Source: a bacterium (lineage in GTDB: Bacteria > 4484-113 > JAGGVC01). From it: a stretch of DNA of 64,000 nucleotides. Numbering within the stretch: position 1 is the stretch's first letter; every line of letters begins with the position of its first letter. Below, one piece after another: positions 41,671 through 50,790 of the stretch. The DNA is taken from contig JABRWB010000014.1 of the NCBI GenBank assembly GCA_039961635.1, forward strand, positions 1 through 64,000, read 5' to 3'. Made by a program: the position numbers and the translations under genes. The notes under the pieces are model-generated. The model ran no database searches. It was not told the origin of the DNA and was given only the letters and a program-made list of their open reading frames with translations.

Positions 41671-43380
41671 CTAGCCGCGCCGGACGCCTTTGGTCCAGCC
41701 GCTTTCCTTTTCGAACAGCTTGACGTTCCAGTCGTTCTTTTCAAGCCAGCTTCTGAGCGCCGCCACGATGTCCGCCTGCAAATGTTTTCCTTTGCGAGTT
41801 CCGTATCTTTCGTCCACATGGGGAATGGTCATCTGCTCGCATATCTCGATTGCCTTGCGCGGAGGCAACCCCAGCTTGTAAGGACGATTTTGAATCAAGG
41901 CATGAAATACATCCGCCACCGCGATAATACGGCCTCCGTACGGAATTTCCTCTCCTTTCAACCGGTGCGGGTAGCCGCTTCCATCAATTGCCTCATGATG
42001 CGTCGCGGCGATGAAAGGCACGTCCTGCAATTCCTTCGCCCAGCGGATGTCCTTTAGAATCGTCTCGGTTTTTTCCACATGAAAATTCATCAGATATACT
42101 TCGCACGGAAGAAGCTTCGCCGGCTTGCATAACACCGCGTCGGGAACGGCGATCTTTCCGTAATCATGAAGCGTCGCAGCGATCCTGATTTTCTCCACGA
42201 ACGCGGGATCGAGCCCAAGTTCCTTGGCTATCACGACACTTGCGCCAGTCACGTACATCGAGTGGTCCGACGTAGTCGGATCCTTAGCGTCAACGCTAGC
42301 CGCGAGCACTTCGATGAAGCTTGAAAACTGCTTCTTTTGCTCTTCATACAGCTTTGCATTTTCAATCGCAACCGCGGCAAAGCTGCCGAGCGTGCGCAAA
42401 ATTCGTTCGTCGTTTGCAGTAAAGCGTTTGGCTGTCTGTTTGTTTAATACCTGAAATACACCGATGATTTTGCCCTGGCGGTCGAACATGGGCGCGCAGA
42501 GGACGCTTTTTGTGCGATAGCCGCTTTTTTCATCCCAACTGCGGTCAAAATAATCGAGTTCGTATGCATCTTCGACGTTTATGACCTGCTCCGTCTCGTA
42601 AACCCGCCCGGCAATTCCCTTGCCTTTGGGCAACTTGATTATTCCTATCTCATATCCTTGACCGAAAAGCGTGTATATAACCTCTTCATCATCGTCCACG
42701 ACATAAACACTGGAACGCTCTGCTTCCAACAGTTCGCTTGTAGCAAGCCCGATTTCGGCCAGAAGCGGTTGTAGCTCAATCTTCGCCGCAATCTTGGTTC
42801 CAACATCCAAAATCAAATTGAAGCGTTCGGCGGATTCGGGTGCATCGGAAAGCCTTTGGTGGTCCGAGATTATTTCAGGAATGTGGTCTGTCAGCTTGCC
42901 CAATAACCGCTGCTCCACGGAACCAAAACGCATTTCGTCTTCGTACTCCAGAATTAACACGCCCGCGACCTGGTCCTGTTTGTTCTTGAGCGGGCAGGCA
43001 ATGGCAAGCGGTTTCAAATGATAATCCTGCTTGATTATGTCGTCCAACCAGGGTTCGGGATGCGATGCCTTTACTGTTATTTGTTCGCCTGCAGCTGCCG
43101 CCCTGTCCGCAATACGTTTCCTGGCAGGAAAGTCTGGAGCGTCCTCGCGATCTGTTCCCGAAAAAGGCAGAAGCGCGCCGCTTTCCCTATCGACCACGTA
43201 AACATAAGGTTTGGAGCCGCTAAATATTTCATTGGCCGTATCCCGTAGTATGTCAATCGCAACCTTGAAAGTGCTGGCGGCATGCATCTTAAACAGGTCT
43301 TCCAGCAGTCTTTCGAGGCGCTCCGCCCAAACCTCAAGCCCGACCGATGAGACCGAATTCGATTTGGCTTTGACCGCCAT
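41671..43380 (-). CDS. Double-GAF HD-GYP phosphodiesterase
   Basis: 569 residues, no membrane helix. GAF 1 (about 35-175), GAF 2 (about 190-345) and an HD-GYP domain (about 350-545). The metal motifs are ATLHDYGKIAVPD (HD) and THHEAIDGSGYPHRLKGEE (HHExxxGxGYP). HD-GYP enzymes usually hydrolyse cyclic di-GMP, often linking signals sensed by GAF domains to motility or envelope functions. GGAGGGAC precedes ATG 43380, which directly abuts the stop of the cupin gene upstream. No GGDEF gene is in the window. Confidence 0.9.
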   Translation of the reverse strand: MAVKAKSNSVSSVGLEVWAERLERLLEDLFKMHAASTFKVAIDILRDTANEIFSGSKPYVYVVDRESGALLPFSGTDREDAPDFPARKRIADRAAAAGEQITVKASHPEPWLDDIIKQDYHLKPLAIACPLKNKQDQVAGVLILEYEDEMRFGSVEQRLLGKLTDHIPEIISDHQRLSDAPESAERFNLILDVGTKIAAKIELQPLLAEIGLATSELLEAERSSVYVVDDDEEVIYTLFGQGYEIGIIKLPKGKGIAGRVYETEQVINVEDAYELDYFDRSWDEKSGYRTKSVLCAPMFDRQGKIIGVFQVLNKQTAKRFTANDERILRTLGSFAAVAIENAKLYEEQKKQFSSFIEVLAASVDAKDPTTSDHSMYVTGASVVIAKELGLDPAFVEKIRIAATLHDYGKIAVPDAVLCKPAKLLPCEVYLMNFHVEKTETILKDIRWAKELQDVPFIAATHHEAIDGSGYPHRLKGEEIPYGGRIIAVADVFHALIQNRPYKLGLPPRKAIEICEQMTIPHVDERYGTRKGKHLQADIVAALRSWLEKNDWNVKLFEKESGWTKGVRRG

Positions 43381-43854
43381 CTAACCGTCCCTCCGGTCCC
43401 AATCATATGGAATATCGCAGCCGCGCGGCGCAACACGGAACTCATCTGGATCTTCGTAGTTGTACGCCTCAGTGGGAACGTTGATAAGTAGAGCCTCATG
43501 CTCGGAAATGGTCTTGAAGCCGTGAAATACGAGCGGAGGAATCACCAAAAGCGACGGATTATGCTCTCCCATAAAGAACTCGTTTATCGCCCCGAATGTT
43601 GGCGAGTCGGCCCTGGAATCGTAAAGTGCAACTTTCATCATTCCGTGAACAACGCAAAAATGGTCTGTTTGCCTCTTGTGGTAGTGCCATGCCTTGATTA
43701 CGCCGGGATATCCGGTTGTCAAATAGACCTGGCCGAAGCGCGTGAAGTCCGGATCGTCAGATCGAAGGATTTCCATCAACCTTCCGCGCTCGTCCGGAAT
43801 CACCTTTAGCTTTTTAAACACAACCCCGGTAATTAGGCCGCTGACCTGTCCCAT
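43381..43854 (-). CDS. RmlC-like cupin, dTDP-4-dehydrorhamnose 3,5-epimerase related
   Basis: 157 residues. Cupin of the sugar 3,5-epimerase group: DERGRLMEILRSDDPDFTRF, then GVIKAWHYHKRQTDHFCVVHG with the catalytic histidine, and VIPPLVFHGFKTIS. It probably acts on a nucleotide-linked deoxysugar for surface polysaccharide. It is shorter than RmlC proper. No Shine-Dalgarno site precedes ATG 43854; TATAAT lies ten bases upstream. Followed without a gap by the HD-GYP gene. Confidence 0.8.
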   Translation of the reverse strand: MGQVSGLITGVVFKKLKVIPDERGRLMEILRSDDPDFTRFGQVYLTTGYPGVIKAWHYHKRQTDHFCVVHGMMKVALYDSRADSPTFGAINEFFMGEHNPSLLVIPPLVFHGFKTISEHEALLINVPTEAYNYEDPDEFRVAPRGCDIPYDWDRRDG

Positions 43855-43864
43855 AGAAGTTTTG

Positions 43865-43870
43865 ATTATA
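43865..43870 (-). promoter_or_regulatory. -10 box upstream of the cupin epimerase gene
   Basis: Perfect TATAAT on the minus strand, ten bases before ATG 43854; predicted leader of about 3-4 bases. Confidence 0.4.
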
Positions 43871-43900
43871 CACAATAGCCCGGGCCATGGCGCCATCAGA

Positions 43901-44737
43901 CTAAAAATAAAGCCCTATGAAGAAATCCACCGATATGTGAAGGCAAACGGCCGGAAGCACGCTGCGGGCTTTCAGTGTCAGCCAACCGGCGGCGAGGCCG
44001 AAAATTGAAGCAAGAGCGATCCCGGCCGGCCCTGAAGGAGTGCCCTCAAAGTGTATTACCCCGAACAAAATGGATTGGTAAATAACCGCAAATCCACCGG
44101 GAAATACTCTGGCGAACGCGCCCAAGATTAGCGACCGGAACCATAGTTCCTCCATAGCGCCGTTGAAAAGCGAAAACACCGCCGCGAGAGCAATCGAAAA
44201 GGCGGGATCGGGAGACGCAAACGCGGTCATTTGCCGCCCGCTTGCGGAAAAGAAAATCGCCATCGCCCCCCATGATACAAAGGCGAATCCCGCCGCGTAT
44301 ATCCATGAAGCCCTCCAAGCGGGCCGTCCAATAAACAAATCCGCATGTTTGAAACCTGATTTGTTGAGATACAGCCATTCAGCGGTAATTCCGGTGTAAT
44401 TGGCAATGTAATATACAATCGATGGAGACAACAGAGCGGGAGCCGCGACCAAAGAGATGAACAACCACGATGCAATGGGCGGAATCATCAAAAACGCGAA
44501 AACCGCGCCGACTGCTTTTCCCGACCCGTCGTGTCCGCACAACCTGGAAAATACGATCACCAACACCAACAATCCGCCTGCGGCAAGCTGGTATCCGGAA
44601 AAAACCCTCGGCGCCGGATCGAATTCGAACAGTAGAACGATGATTGGCAGAAACGCCAAAAAGAAAACAAAAAACGCGGGCAGGCGCGCCTCTTTGAAGG
44701 CCGGCTGCTTCGAATCTTGTTCGCCTGGCTTGCTCAA
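43901..44737 (-). CDS. CPBP-family intramembrane metalloprotease
   Basis: 278 residues with about seven membrane helices. CPBP (Rce1-like) motifs: NGAMEELWFRSLILGAF (EExxxR), SILFGVIHFEGT (FxxxH) and LHISVDFFIG near the end. Such proteins cut inside or near membranes; some act on anti-sigma factors or bacteriocins. The start is likely TTG 44737, overlapping the previous stop as TTGA with GGCGGAAG upstream; a longer in-frame reading to 44848 lies inside the upstream gene. Last gene of the five-gene operon starting at 52596. Confidence 0.8.
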   Translation of the reverse strand: MSKPGEQDSKQPAFKEARLPAFFVFFLAFLPIIVLLFEFDPAPRVFSGYQLAAGGLLVLVIVFSRLCGHDGSGKAVGAVFAFLMIPPIASWLFISLVAAPALLSPSIVYYIANYTGITAEWLYLNKSGFKHADLFIGRPAWRASWIYAAGFAFVSWGAMAIFFSASGRQMTAFASPDPAFSIALAAVFSLFNGAMEELWFRSLILGAFARVFPGGFAVIYQSILFGVIHFEGTPSGPAGIALASIFGLAAGWLTLKARSVLPAVCLHISVDFFIGLYF

Positions 44738-46551
44738 GCGCTTCCGCCCGAAACTTCGGAGCCTGAGGCCTTTCCGGATTCGGGCGTGACGGCACCGCTT
44801 GCTAAAAACGGATCCGGTAATCCCGGCGATTTGGACTCCACTCCCCAAAAAACGTAACCCATCGATCCTTCAGGCTTGGGAATTTCCACCGTAGTTTCGA
44901 TTTCACCGTCGGTATCGGCAAACTCGCTACCAGCCGTGAAAATCCGGCGTTTCTCGCTCCAGCCCAACGGTACGAGAAACGTAACATTGCATTTAATTTC
45001 GCCCTGCGAGTCGGATTTGGCATTTATGGAAAGCACATCATTGGCCGCCTCCGCCGATAGGCTTATACCCGAAATCGAACCTCCGGTTTCGAGGTAGGCC
45101 TCGCAGTATCTCATTGGATCTTCGCCGCGCAAATCGTGGTAAAGAATTTTTCCATCCGGCGAAATCACCCAAGTGTTTGGTATATACTCTACCGCGTAGT
45201 CCAGAGATGCCTGCTGGCTCCAACCTTCCCCCGAGTACAGGACCGGATACGTGATCCCGTTTTCGGAAATGAGCTTGCCCAGCGCATCTTCGGCGCCCTC
45301 ATCGTCCAAGCTTATGCTTAAAACAGCAAACTTGTCTCCTCGAAGCGCCCTGTCGAGCGCGACCACATTTGGCAATTCTTGAATGCACGGACCGCACCAG
45401 CTTGCCCAAAAATCCAGAAATACGAGCTTTCCGCGATAATCCGCCAACGTTATCTGTTTGCCAGATATCAAATCTTTGCCCGAAAACGCGGGGGCATCCT
45501 GGCCAGCCTTTTCCATATAGCCCCCCGGGCCGTTCGATGCGAATGGCAAGGCCGCCTCAAGCAGCGCTTTCACATCTTCGACGAAGGGGGAAATCGCATC
45601 CTGCGGAAGGTCGGCAAGGTCTCCGAGCGCCCCTTCGAACGGATAATTTGAATGCGATGCAATGCAGGCTGCCGCCGCATCCACATAAGTCAGCCACGAC
45701 TCGGCGTATTGGCCGAGCCGCAGCGATGCCAACGCTGCGTTGAAGTGTGCGTAATGAGCTTCGCGATCCGCCGCGTATGCCTGCATGCTGTATACGCGTG
45801 CACGCTCAAATTCTCCGTCCTCGTATTTCATCCAGCCAAGCTGCCCCGAATAATTCGAGTTTTTCGGCGCAAGCGCGACCAGCTTGGTCAGGATTTCAAT
45901 CTTTTTCTTTCTGTCTTCCTCGACTGTCAGCAATCCTTCCAAAGGTTTAACGTTTTGCGCGTCGAGCAAACAGGCTTTGTTGAAATAATCCTTGGCGAGT
46001 TCTATTTCATTCGTGTATCTCGCGAACCATAATCCCGCTGCGACAAGCGCATCGACGTCTTCCGGATGCTCAAGCGCAAGCATCCTCATTGCTTCCGCTG
46101 CATCGTCAAAGCGGTTCATTTTTTGCAAAATTCGCGCGCGCTGCTTTAGCACGGATTGATGCTTGGAAATATCTTGGTCAAGAGCATCCAAATATTCAAT
46201 CGCCTTTTCCCCGCCTTCCTCCCTTTCAAGGATTTGAACGTAAAAAGCATGCGCGTCGCCGCTTCCCGGCGAAAGCTCCAGGGCTTGTTTAGCCAGTTCT
46301 TTCGCTCTGTCGTAGTTTTTCTCCTCCCAAGCCTTCGCCCCCTCCTCCAGAACGCCCTGGGCCAGCTTTTCGTTTCGTTTTGCGGGCGAATATCTCTCGG
46401 CCAGTCCGCCGCTGATACTGCTCCAGTATTCGCCCGGAGTAACGTCGAACTTGGCCGCCGAGTACATGAAATATAAATACGCGCCTCCGACAACCAGTAC
46501 GACGAGCGAAATCACCCTGAAAAAAGAACCAAAAACGTCGCGTCCGCGCAT
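44734..46551 (-). CDS. Membrane-anchored TPR and thioredoxin (TlpA/ResA-type) fusion
   Basis: 605 residues. One membrane helix (about 9-28), about six to eight TPR-like repeats (about 60-330; KNYDRAKELAKQALELSPGS, FDDAAEAMRMLALEHPED), a TlpA/ResA thioredoxin domain (about 345-480) with active site DFWASWCGPCIQELPNV and the cis-proline loop EYIPNTWVI, then a ~110-residue C-terminal beta domain. It should reduce or exchange disulfides outside the cytoplasm on a partner held by the TPRs. ATG 46551. Sits between the CHASE2 cyclase and the CPBP protease. Confidence 0.85.
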   Translation of the reverse strand: MRGRDVFGSFFRVISLVVLVVGGAYLYFMYSAAKFDVTPGEYWSSISGGLAERYSPAKRNEKLAQGVLEEGAKAWEEKNYDRAKELAKQALELSPGSGDAHAFYVQILEREEGGEKAIEYLDALDQDISKHQSVLKQRARILQKMNRFDDAAEAMRMLALEHPEDVDALVAAGLWFARYTNEIELAKDYFNKACLLDAQNVKPLEGLLTVEEDRKKKIEILTKLVALAPKNSNYSGQLGWMKYEDGEFERARVYSMQAYAADREAHYAHFNAALASLRLGQYAESWLTYVDAAAACIASHSNYPFEGALGDLADLPQDAISPFVEDVKALLEAALPFASNGPGGYMEKAGQDAPAFSGKDLISGKQITLADYRGKLVFLDFWASWCGPCIQELPNVVALDRALRGDKFAVLSISLDDEGAEDALGKLISENGITYPVLYSGEGWSQQASLDYAVEYIPNTWVISPDGKILYHDLRGEDPMRYCEAYLETGGSISGISLSAEAANDVLSINAKSDSQGEIKCNVTFLVPLGWSEKRRIFTAGSEFADTDGEIETTVEIPKPEGSMGYVFWGVESKSPGLPDPFLASGAVTPESGKASGSEVSGGSA

Positions 46552-46591
46552 ACCGGGCTCCTTTTACCTCATACAGATTTTAACAGACATC

Positions 46592-48760
46592 CTAAACCAG
46601 ATCCGTGAGTCCCGGCAAATCCGGATCGTCCACCGCGTATACATGCTCCTCCCGCTCGCGTCCCTTCACCCTCATCCTTGCCAGAAACGTGCAGGGAAAG
46701 TGCCCGTCAACCTTTTGTTTCACTTCCTCGCTTATCACAACGGCTTTTTTGTATTCTTTCGTAGTTCCTTCGAGCCTGGATGCCAGGTTCACCGCATCTC
46801 CGATTATGCTGTAATCCGCCCTGCGCATGCTGCCAATGTTTCCCATAATTACTTCACCATAGTGAATACCCACTCCAATTAAAAATCTGGGGACGCCGAT
46901 TTCGTCCATTCGCGGATGCACGTTTTCTTTCAGATTTCGAATCATTTCAAGGGCGCAACGCACTGCGTCGAGCGATGGATTTTCCCTGGGAACCGGCGCG
47001 CCGAACACCGCCATTATCCCGTCTCCCATAAACTTGTCCACGTACCCGCCATTTGCATCGATTATGTTCGATGTGCTCTCGAAATACTCGTTTAAAAACA
47101 GGAGCACGTCGGCAGGGTCCATTCTCTCGCTGATTGGGGAAAAATTCCTGATGTCGGAAAACAAAACCGCAACTTCGCGCCGAATACCGCTCATTTCTGC
47201 GAGTTCCGGATTGTCTATGATCTCGTTTACCACCGCTTCGCTGACGTAGCGCCCGAATGTACGGCGGATTTTGGCTTTGTCCTGTTCTTCGGAATAAAGT
47301 TTAAAAGTCAATACCAGTGTATACGAAAGCGGAAAACTGAACGATGAAAACGTGAACGCCAGCAGGATTCGCCAGAAAACGAACGCATAGACGATCGCAG
47401 TCGCGGATACGACCATGAACAGTATGGCAAGAAGCAGGCTCGTTGTTCTGCGCTTGATGTAAAAGGCGAAATAGCCCGCAACCAAGCTTCCCAAAAGAAA
47501 CAGAACGAACGTAATCCACGCCGGAACTATGCGGATGTGCTCCCCCGTGAGGAAGGTCTGGAACGCCTGCGCGTTCGTTTCAACTCCCGCCATTTTATCG
47601 GAGAAAGGAGTGGCAAAAAAGTCGTTGTCCGCTTCCGAAAAAGAACCGACAAAAACGAAAGTCCCCTGTAAATCGGTAATCCTGGTTTGCGGAGATTGTT
47701 TTTGTTGCGGCAGCTCGTCCCCGACCATTCCAATCTCTCCGGAATCCTCGACAACGCCCGCGAGCTCTTCGCCGCCATCGCTATCGGATTCCGCCGCTAC
47801 CGATTTGCCAACTGCTTCCCCGTCCTCTTCCGGCTCGTCCCAGCCTTCCTCGGAAACAAGGCCAAGGCGCTTTGCGGTTTCGCCTGTTTCCCACTCTTCA
47901 TCGGCGCCCAGCATGGATTCACCGGTCAGAGGATTGACTCCTTCAGCAACTTCGGGAAACATCTGAAGAAACTGGATTGTCGCGATGTGCTTGTAGTTGC
48001 CGTTGAAGTAGTTCACGTACATGAATCCGAATCGGTCCACGCCGTGTTCTTCGGGAACAAACACCATTTTCTTTTCCAAAAGGTAAAGCCGGAACATCTC
48101 CGCGGCCTGTGAGTAATGAAACTGGTCCAATAGCTTTAAAACCGCAAGCTCCTTGTCCCGGTAAGCTCCCTTCCCTCTCTCGCCGCCCTTTATGGAAGTG
48201 TTGGCCAGTCCCAGCGTTACAGGAGCCGAAAGCAGAGTTTCGTTTGGCGTGATAAGCGTAGCTTGGCGGTATCCCGATGAGCTGCTAAAGGGAATCGCTG
48301 CGGATAAAACTACGTTCGTTCCCTTTGATTTCGCGTATTCAATCGCTTCCTTGAAAGCGAGGTCATCTTCCGGTCCGTACGAGCTTTCGAGGTCGAACAA
48401 GATATCGAAACAGACCGCCCTTACTCCTGCGTCGGCAAGTCTTTTCAATAGCTTGCCGTGTAGAGCGCGCGGAAATGGATAGTTTATTCCTACCCCTCCT
48501 AACTCACTGATGGAATTGTCGTCCATCGCGATGATGCGAATCAATGGATTGGGATCAAGCTCTCCGCGGGCCGCGAACCGAAGTTTAATTGTGCCGATTT
48601 CCAGTACGTCGTTGTACGGAATAAAACCGGCCATAATCAACGCGGCGAAAAAGCCCGCAATCGAAATTGCCGCGACATACATGGCCTCTTTTGACTTTGG
48701 ATTCCTCCAAAAGCGAAGGAGGCCGAAAAACCTGGCTGGTTTTCCCACGGGAAGCTTCAA
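46592..48760 (-). CDS. CHASE2-domain class III adenylate cyclase
   Basis: 722 residues. N-terminal membrane helix (about 28-48), extracytoplasmic CHASE2 sensor (about 50-410), three membrane helices (about 415-495) and a class III cyclase domain (about 525-715). Two metal aspartates are in LFSDIRNFS and MGDGIMAVFG; the lysine in YVDKFMGDG and aspartate in IIGDAVNLASRLEG are those that select ATP, so cAMP is the likely product. The CHASE2 domain has an acidic, low-complexity insert of about 80 residues (about 285-365). TTG 48760 overlaps the FecR gene stop as TTGA, with GAGGTG upstream. Confidence 0.9.
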   Translation of the reverse strand: MKLPVGKPARFFGLLRFWRNPKSKEAMYVAAISIAGFFAALIMAGFIPYNDVLEIGTIKLRFAARGELDPNPLIRIIAMDDNSISELGGVGINYPFPRALHGKLLKRLADAGVRAVCFDILFDLESSYGPEDDLAFKEAIEYAKSKGTNVVLSAAIPFSSSSGYRQATLITPNETLLSAPVTLGLANTSIKGGERGKGAYRDKELAVLKLLDQFHYSQAAEMFRLYLLEKKMVFVPEEHGVDRFGFMYVNYFNGNYKHIATIQFLQMFPEVAEGVNPLTGESMLGADEEWETGETAKRLGLVSEEGWDEPEEDGEAVGKSVAAESDSDGGEELAGVVEDSGEIGMVGDELPQQKQSPQTRITDLQGTFVFVGSFSEADNDFFATPFSDKMAGVETNAQAFQTFLTGEHIRIVPAWITFVLFLLGSLVAGYFAFYIKRRTTSLLLAILFMVVSATAIVYAFVFWRILLAFTFSSFSFPLSYTLVLTFKLYSEEQDKAKIRRTFGRYVSEAVVNEIIDNPELAEMSGIRREVAVLFSDIRNFSPISERMDPADVLLFLNEYFESTSNIIDANGGYVDKFMGDGIMAVFGAPVPRENPSLDAVRCALEMIRNLKENVHPRMDEIGVPRFLIGVGIHYGEVIMGNIGSMRRADYSIIGDAVNLASRLEGTTKEYKKAVVISEEVKQKVDGHFPCTFLARMRVKGREREEHVYAVDDPDLPGLTDLV

Positions 48761-50784
48761 ATCACCTCAATCTGGGCGTCTTCCCTGAATACCGAATATT
48801 CCTCGCCCGAGGGCGAAACAAGCGTCACTTCGAGCAAGTCAAGCAGCGAAATCGAGCCCTGTATGCCGGTTACCTGGAAGTCGAGTTCGCAAAGTACGCC
48901 GTTTCCGGTTACAAAGCCGACATCCCTGCTGACCTTACCCGATACCGACACTTCGCCGGGAGTGGTATCGCTGAAAAAGAGGGTGGAAGATTCCCAGAAT
49001 GTGCTGGTGCGGCCGCGTTGGAATTCAAGAACACTTGGGTCGAATCTCAACCTAATCCTTGCTTCCGAGAGCGCTCCGTCAACTTCGACCAAAAGCTGGA
49101 CGGACAGCGTATCGTCCGGTCTGACCATTGTGGCAAGGGGCACCACCCGCAGCGCGGCATTGCCGGCCTCCGCGATGACGATATCGAACGTCCGCGCGTT
49201 GCTTGTCAAAAGCCCTTCGTCGAAACCTCCTGCGCCGAAAAACGTCTGGTCAAGCTCGCCCGTGACGAACCAAGTGAAGGTTACGCGATCGGTATCCGCA
49301 AATAACTGCCCGAAATTGCCGCCCGCCCGATTCAACAGGTTGTCAATCGTCAGCGTTTCACTGTCCGAAAACATCGGCTGTGTGTAAACAAGCCCGCCCG
49401 CCTCTATAAACAACTTGTAGTCGCCGATTAAATCGGTTTCGGCGGGAATAAATCTGAACTCGATGGAATGGTCAGCCGGCCAGGTGAATACCTCCTCCTG
49501 CTCGGGCGAAACCGCCTTAATCAATCCATGCTCGGTATCGTTTATGTTCGGATCGAGTCCGAGCTCTAGTTCAAGAGGATCGGACAATCCGTCGTTATCG
49601 CTGTCAATCGCGCCGTCACGAATGGACAAGCCCGGATTCGGCTCCGGAATGAGCGGCTCAAGCTCGTCCATAATATCAGCCGGTTTGCCCAGGAACTGGC
49701 TGATTAGGAACGCCATCTCGTCCAGCATATCGCTGATTCGGCGCGACCGGAGGACGTGGCGAAGCATCGCATTGCCGAATGTATCCAGCGTTTCCGGTGC
49801 GAAGTCATTTTCCTCGCTTGAATCGCCGGGTCCCGCTGCGGCGTCTCCGGAGCTTTTCGCGTCTTTCCTTATCACGCCTTTTTCATCAACGAAATACTCT
49901 GAATTGCCGCCGCCCGATTTCAAATCGTCCGGCGCGTTATTTGCGAAGCTCGATATCGCCTCCGAAATTTTCTTGAGCCTGTCTCTGAAATCCGGAACGT
50001 TCCTGTAAATAAGCTCCATTCCGGGGAGATTGCCCTCGGTATAGAACTCCATGAAGTCGAGGTAGTTTTCCCTTACTTCCCGCTCGAGCCTTACCAAATC
50101 CGAGCCATAAGTTTGCAGCGCGGCAAAATACCTGCCGGTCTCCTCGTCCCCGGAAAAATCAAATTCGGAATCCGCCATCTCTTCGGTGTAATCCGACGGT
50201 TCCGGATCGCTCGGGGTGCCGCCCGGCTCGACGCGCGTTTCGAATCCCGGGGATACAATTACCGTTTCGCCGCCCGCGGAAACCTCGATGTCGCTTTCGA
50301 AAGCGACAAGCAAAAGCGCGCCTCCGAAGCTGATGAACTGCGCCCATTTGGACCCTCGCACAACGGCAAGCGCGCCCGGAGACTCGACCTCGAAGGTGGA
50401 GCCCGGAGAAAGCGCTTTTTCAAGGTTGAAAAGAAAACTTCCGGCAACAGTCTTTACCTTGCCTCCGCCTCCCGCGGACAGCTCCTTCAAATTGAGCTGG
50501 GAGTTTTCCTTGATGAGCACGACCGCGTCCCCGGGGAAAAGCAGCTGAACCTTGGAGTTTTTAAGCGTGCGGATGGAATCGCCGCCCTGGAGAACCATAT
50601 CCGGCGCCGACTTAGTCCATTCCTTGGCCCCGGCTGTTTTTACCTCCACTTTGCCGGCTTGCCTGATCACCGTCACCGAAAACGCTTGAGCAATTGCGGC
50701 GCCAGCTAGCAGCAACAAAAGCACCGCAGCTGGAATCGAAACGAAGCTAAAATAATTAATCCGTTTTAATGACTTCATTGCCAT
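48757..50784 (-). CDS. Exported FecR, calcium-loop and cohesin-like protein
   Basis: 675 residues. Signal peptide (to about 35), FecR domain (about 38-190; GDSIRTLKNSKVQLLFPGD and GALAVVRGSKWAQ), a long helical region (about 210-380), a calcium-type loop DSDNDGLSDPLELELGLDP (about 395-415), a beta domain (about 430-540), and a cohesin-like domain (about 545-675; RIRLRFDPSVLEFQRG). No membrane helix after the signal. Probably a periplasmic or surface scaffold connecting the upstream barrel to the downstream CHASE2 cyclase. ATG 50784 begins six bases after the barrel stop; paralogue of the FecR protein at 3985. Confidence 0.8.
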   Translation of the reverse strand: MAMKSLKRINYFSFVSIPAAVLLLLLAGAAIAQAFSVTVIRQAGKVEVKTAGAKEWTKSAPDMVLQGGDSIRTLKNSKVQLLFPGDAVVLIKENSQLNLKELSAGGGGKVKTVAGSFLFNLEKALSPGSTFEVESPGALAVVRGSKWAQFISFGGALLLVAFESDIEVSAGGETVIVSPGFETRVEPGGTPSDPEPSDYTEEMADSEFDFSGDEETGRYFAALQTYGSDLVRLEREVRENYLDFMEFYTEGNLPGMELIYRNVPDFRDRLKKISEAISSFANNAPDDLKSGGGNSEYFVDEKGVIRKDAKSSGDAAAGPGDSSEENDFAPETLDTFGNAMLRHVLRSRRISDMLDEMAFLISQFLGKPADIMDELEPLIPEPNPGLSIRDGAIDSDNDGLSDPLELELGLDPNINDTEHGLIKAVSPEQEEVFTWPADHSIEFRFIPAETDLIGDYKLFIEAGGLVYTQPMFSDSETLTIDNLLNRAGGNFGQLFADTDRVTFTWFVTGELDQTFFGAGGFDEGLLTSNARTFDIVIAEAGNAALRVVPLATMVRPDDTLSVQLLVEVDGALSEARIRLRFDPSVLEFQRGRTSTFWESSTLFFSDTTPGEVSVSGKVSRDVGFVTGNGVLCELDFQVTGIQGSISLLDLLEVTLVSPSGEEYSVFREDAQIEVI

Positions 50785-50790
50785 CGCCCC

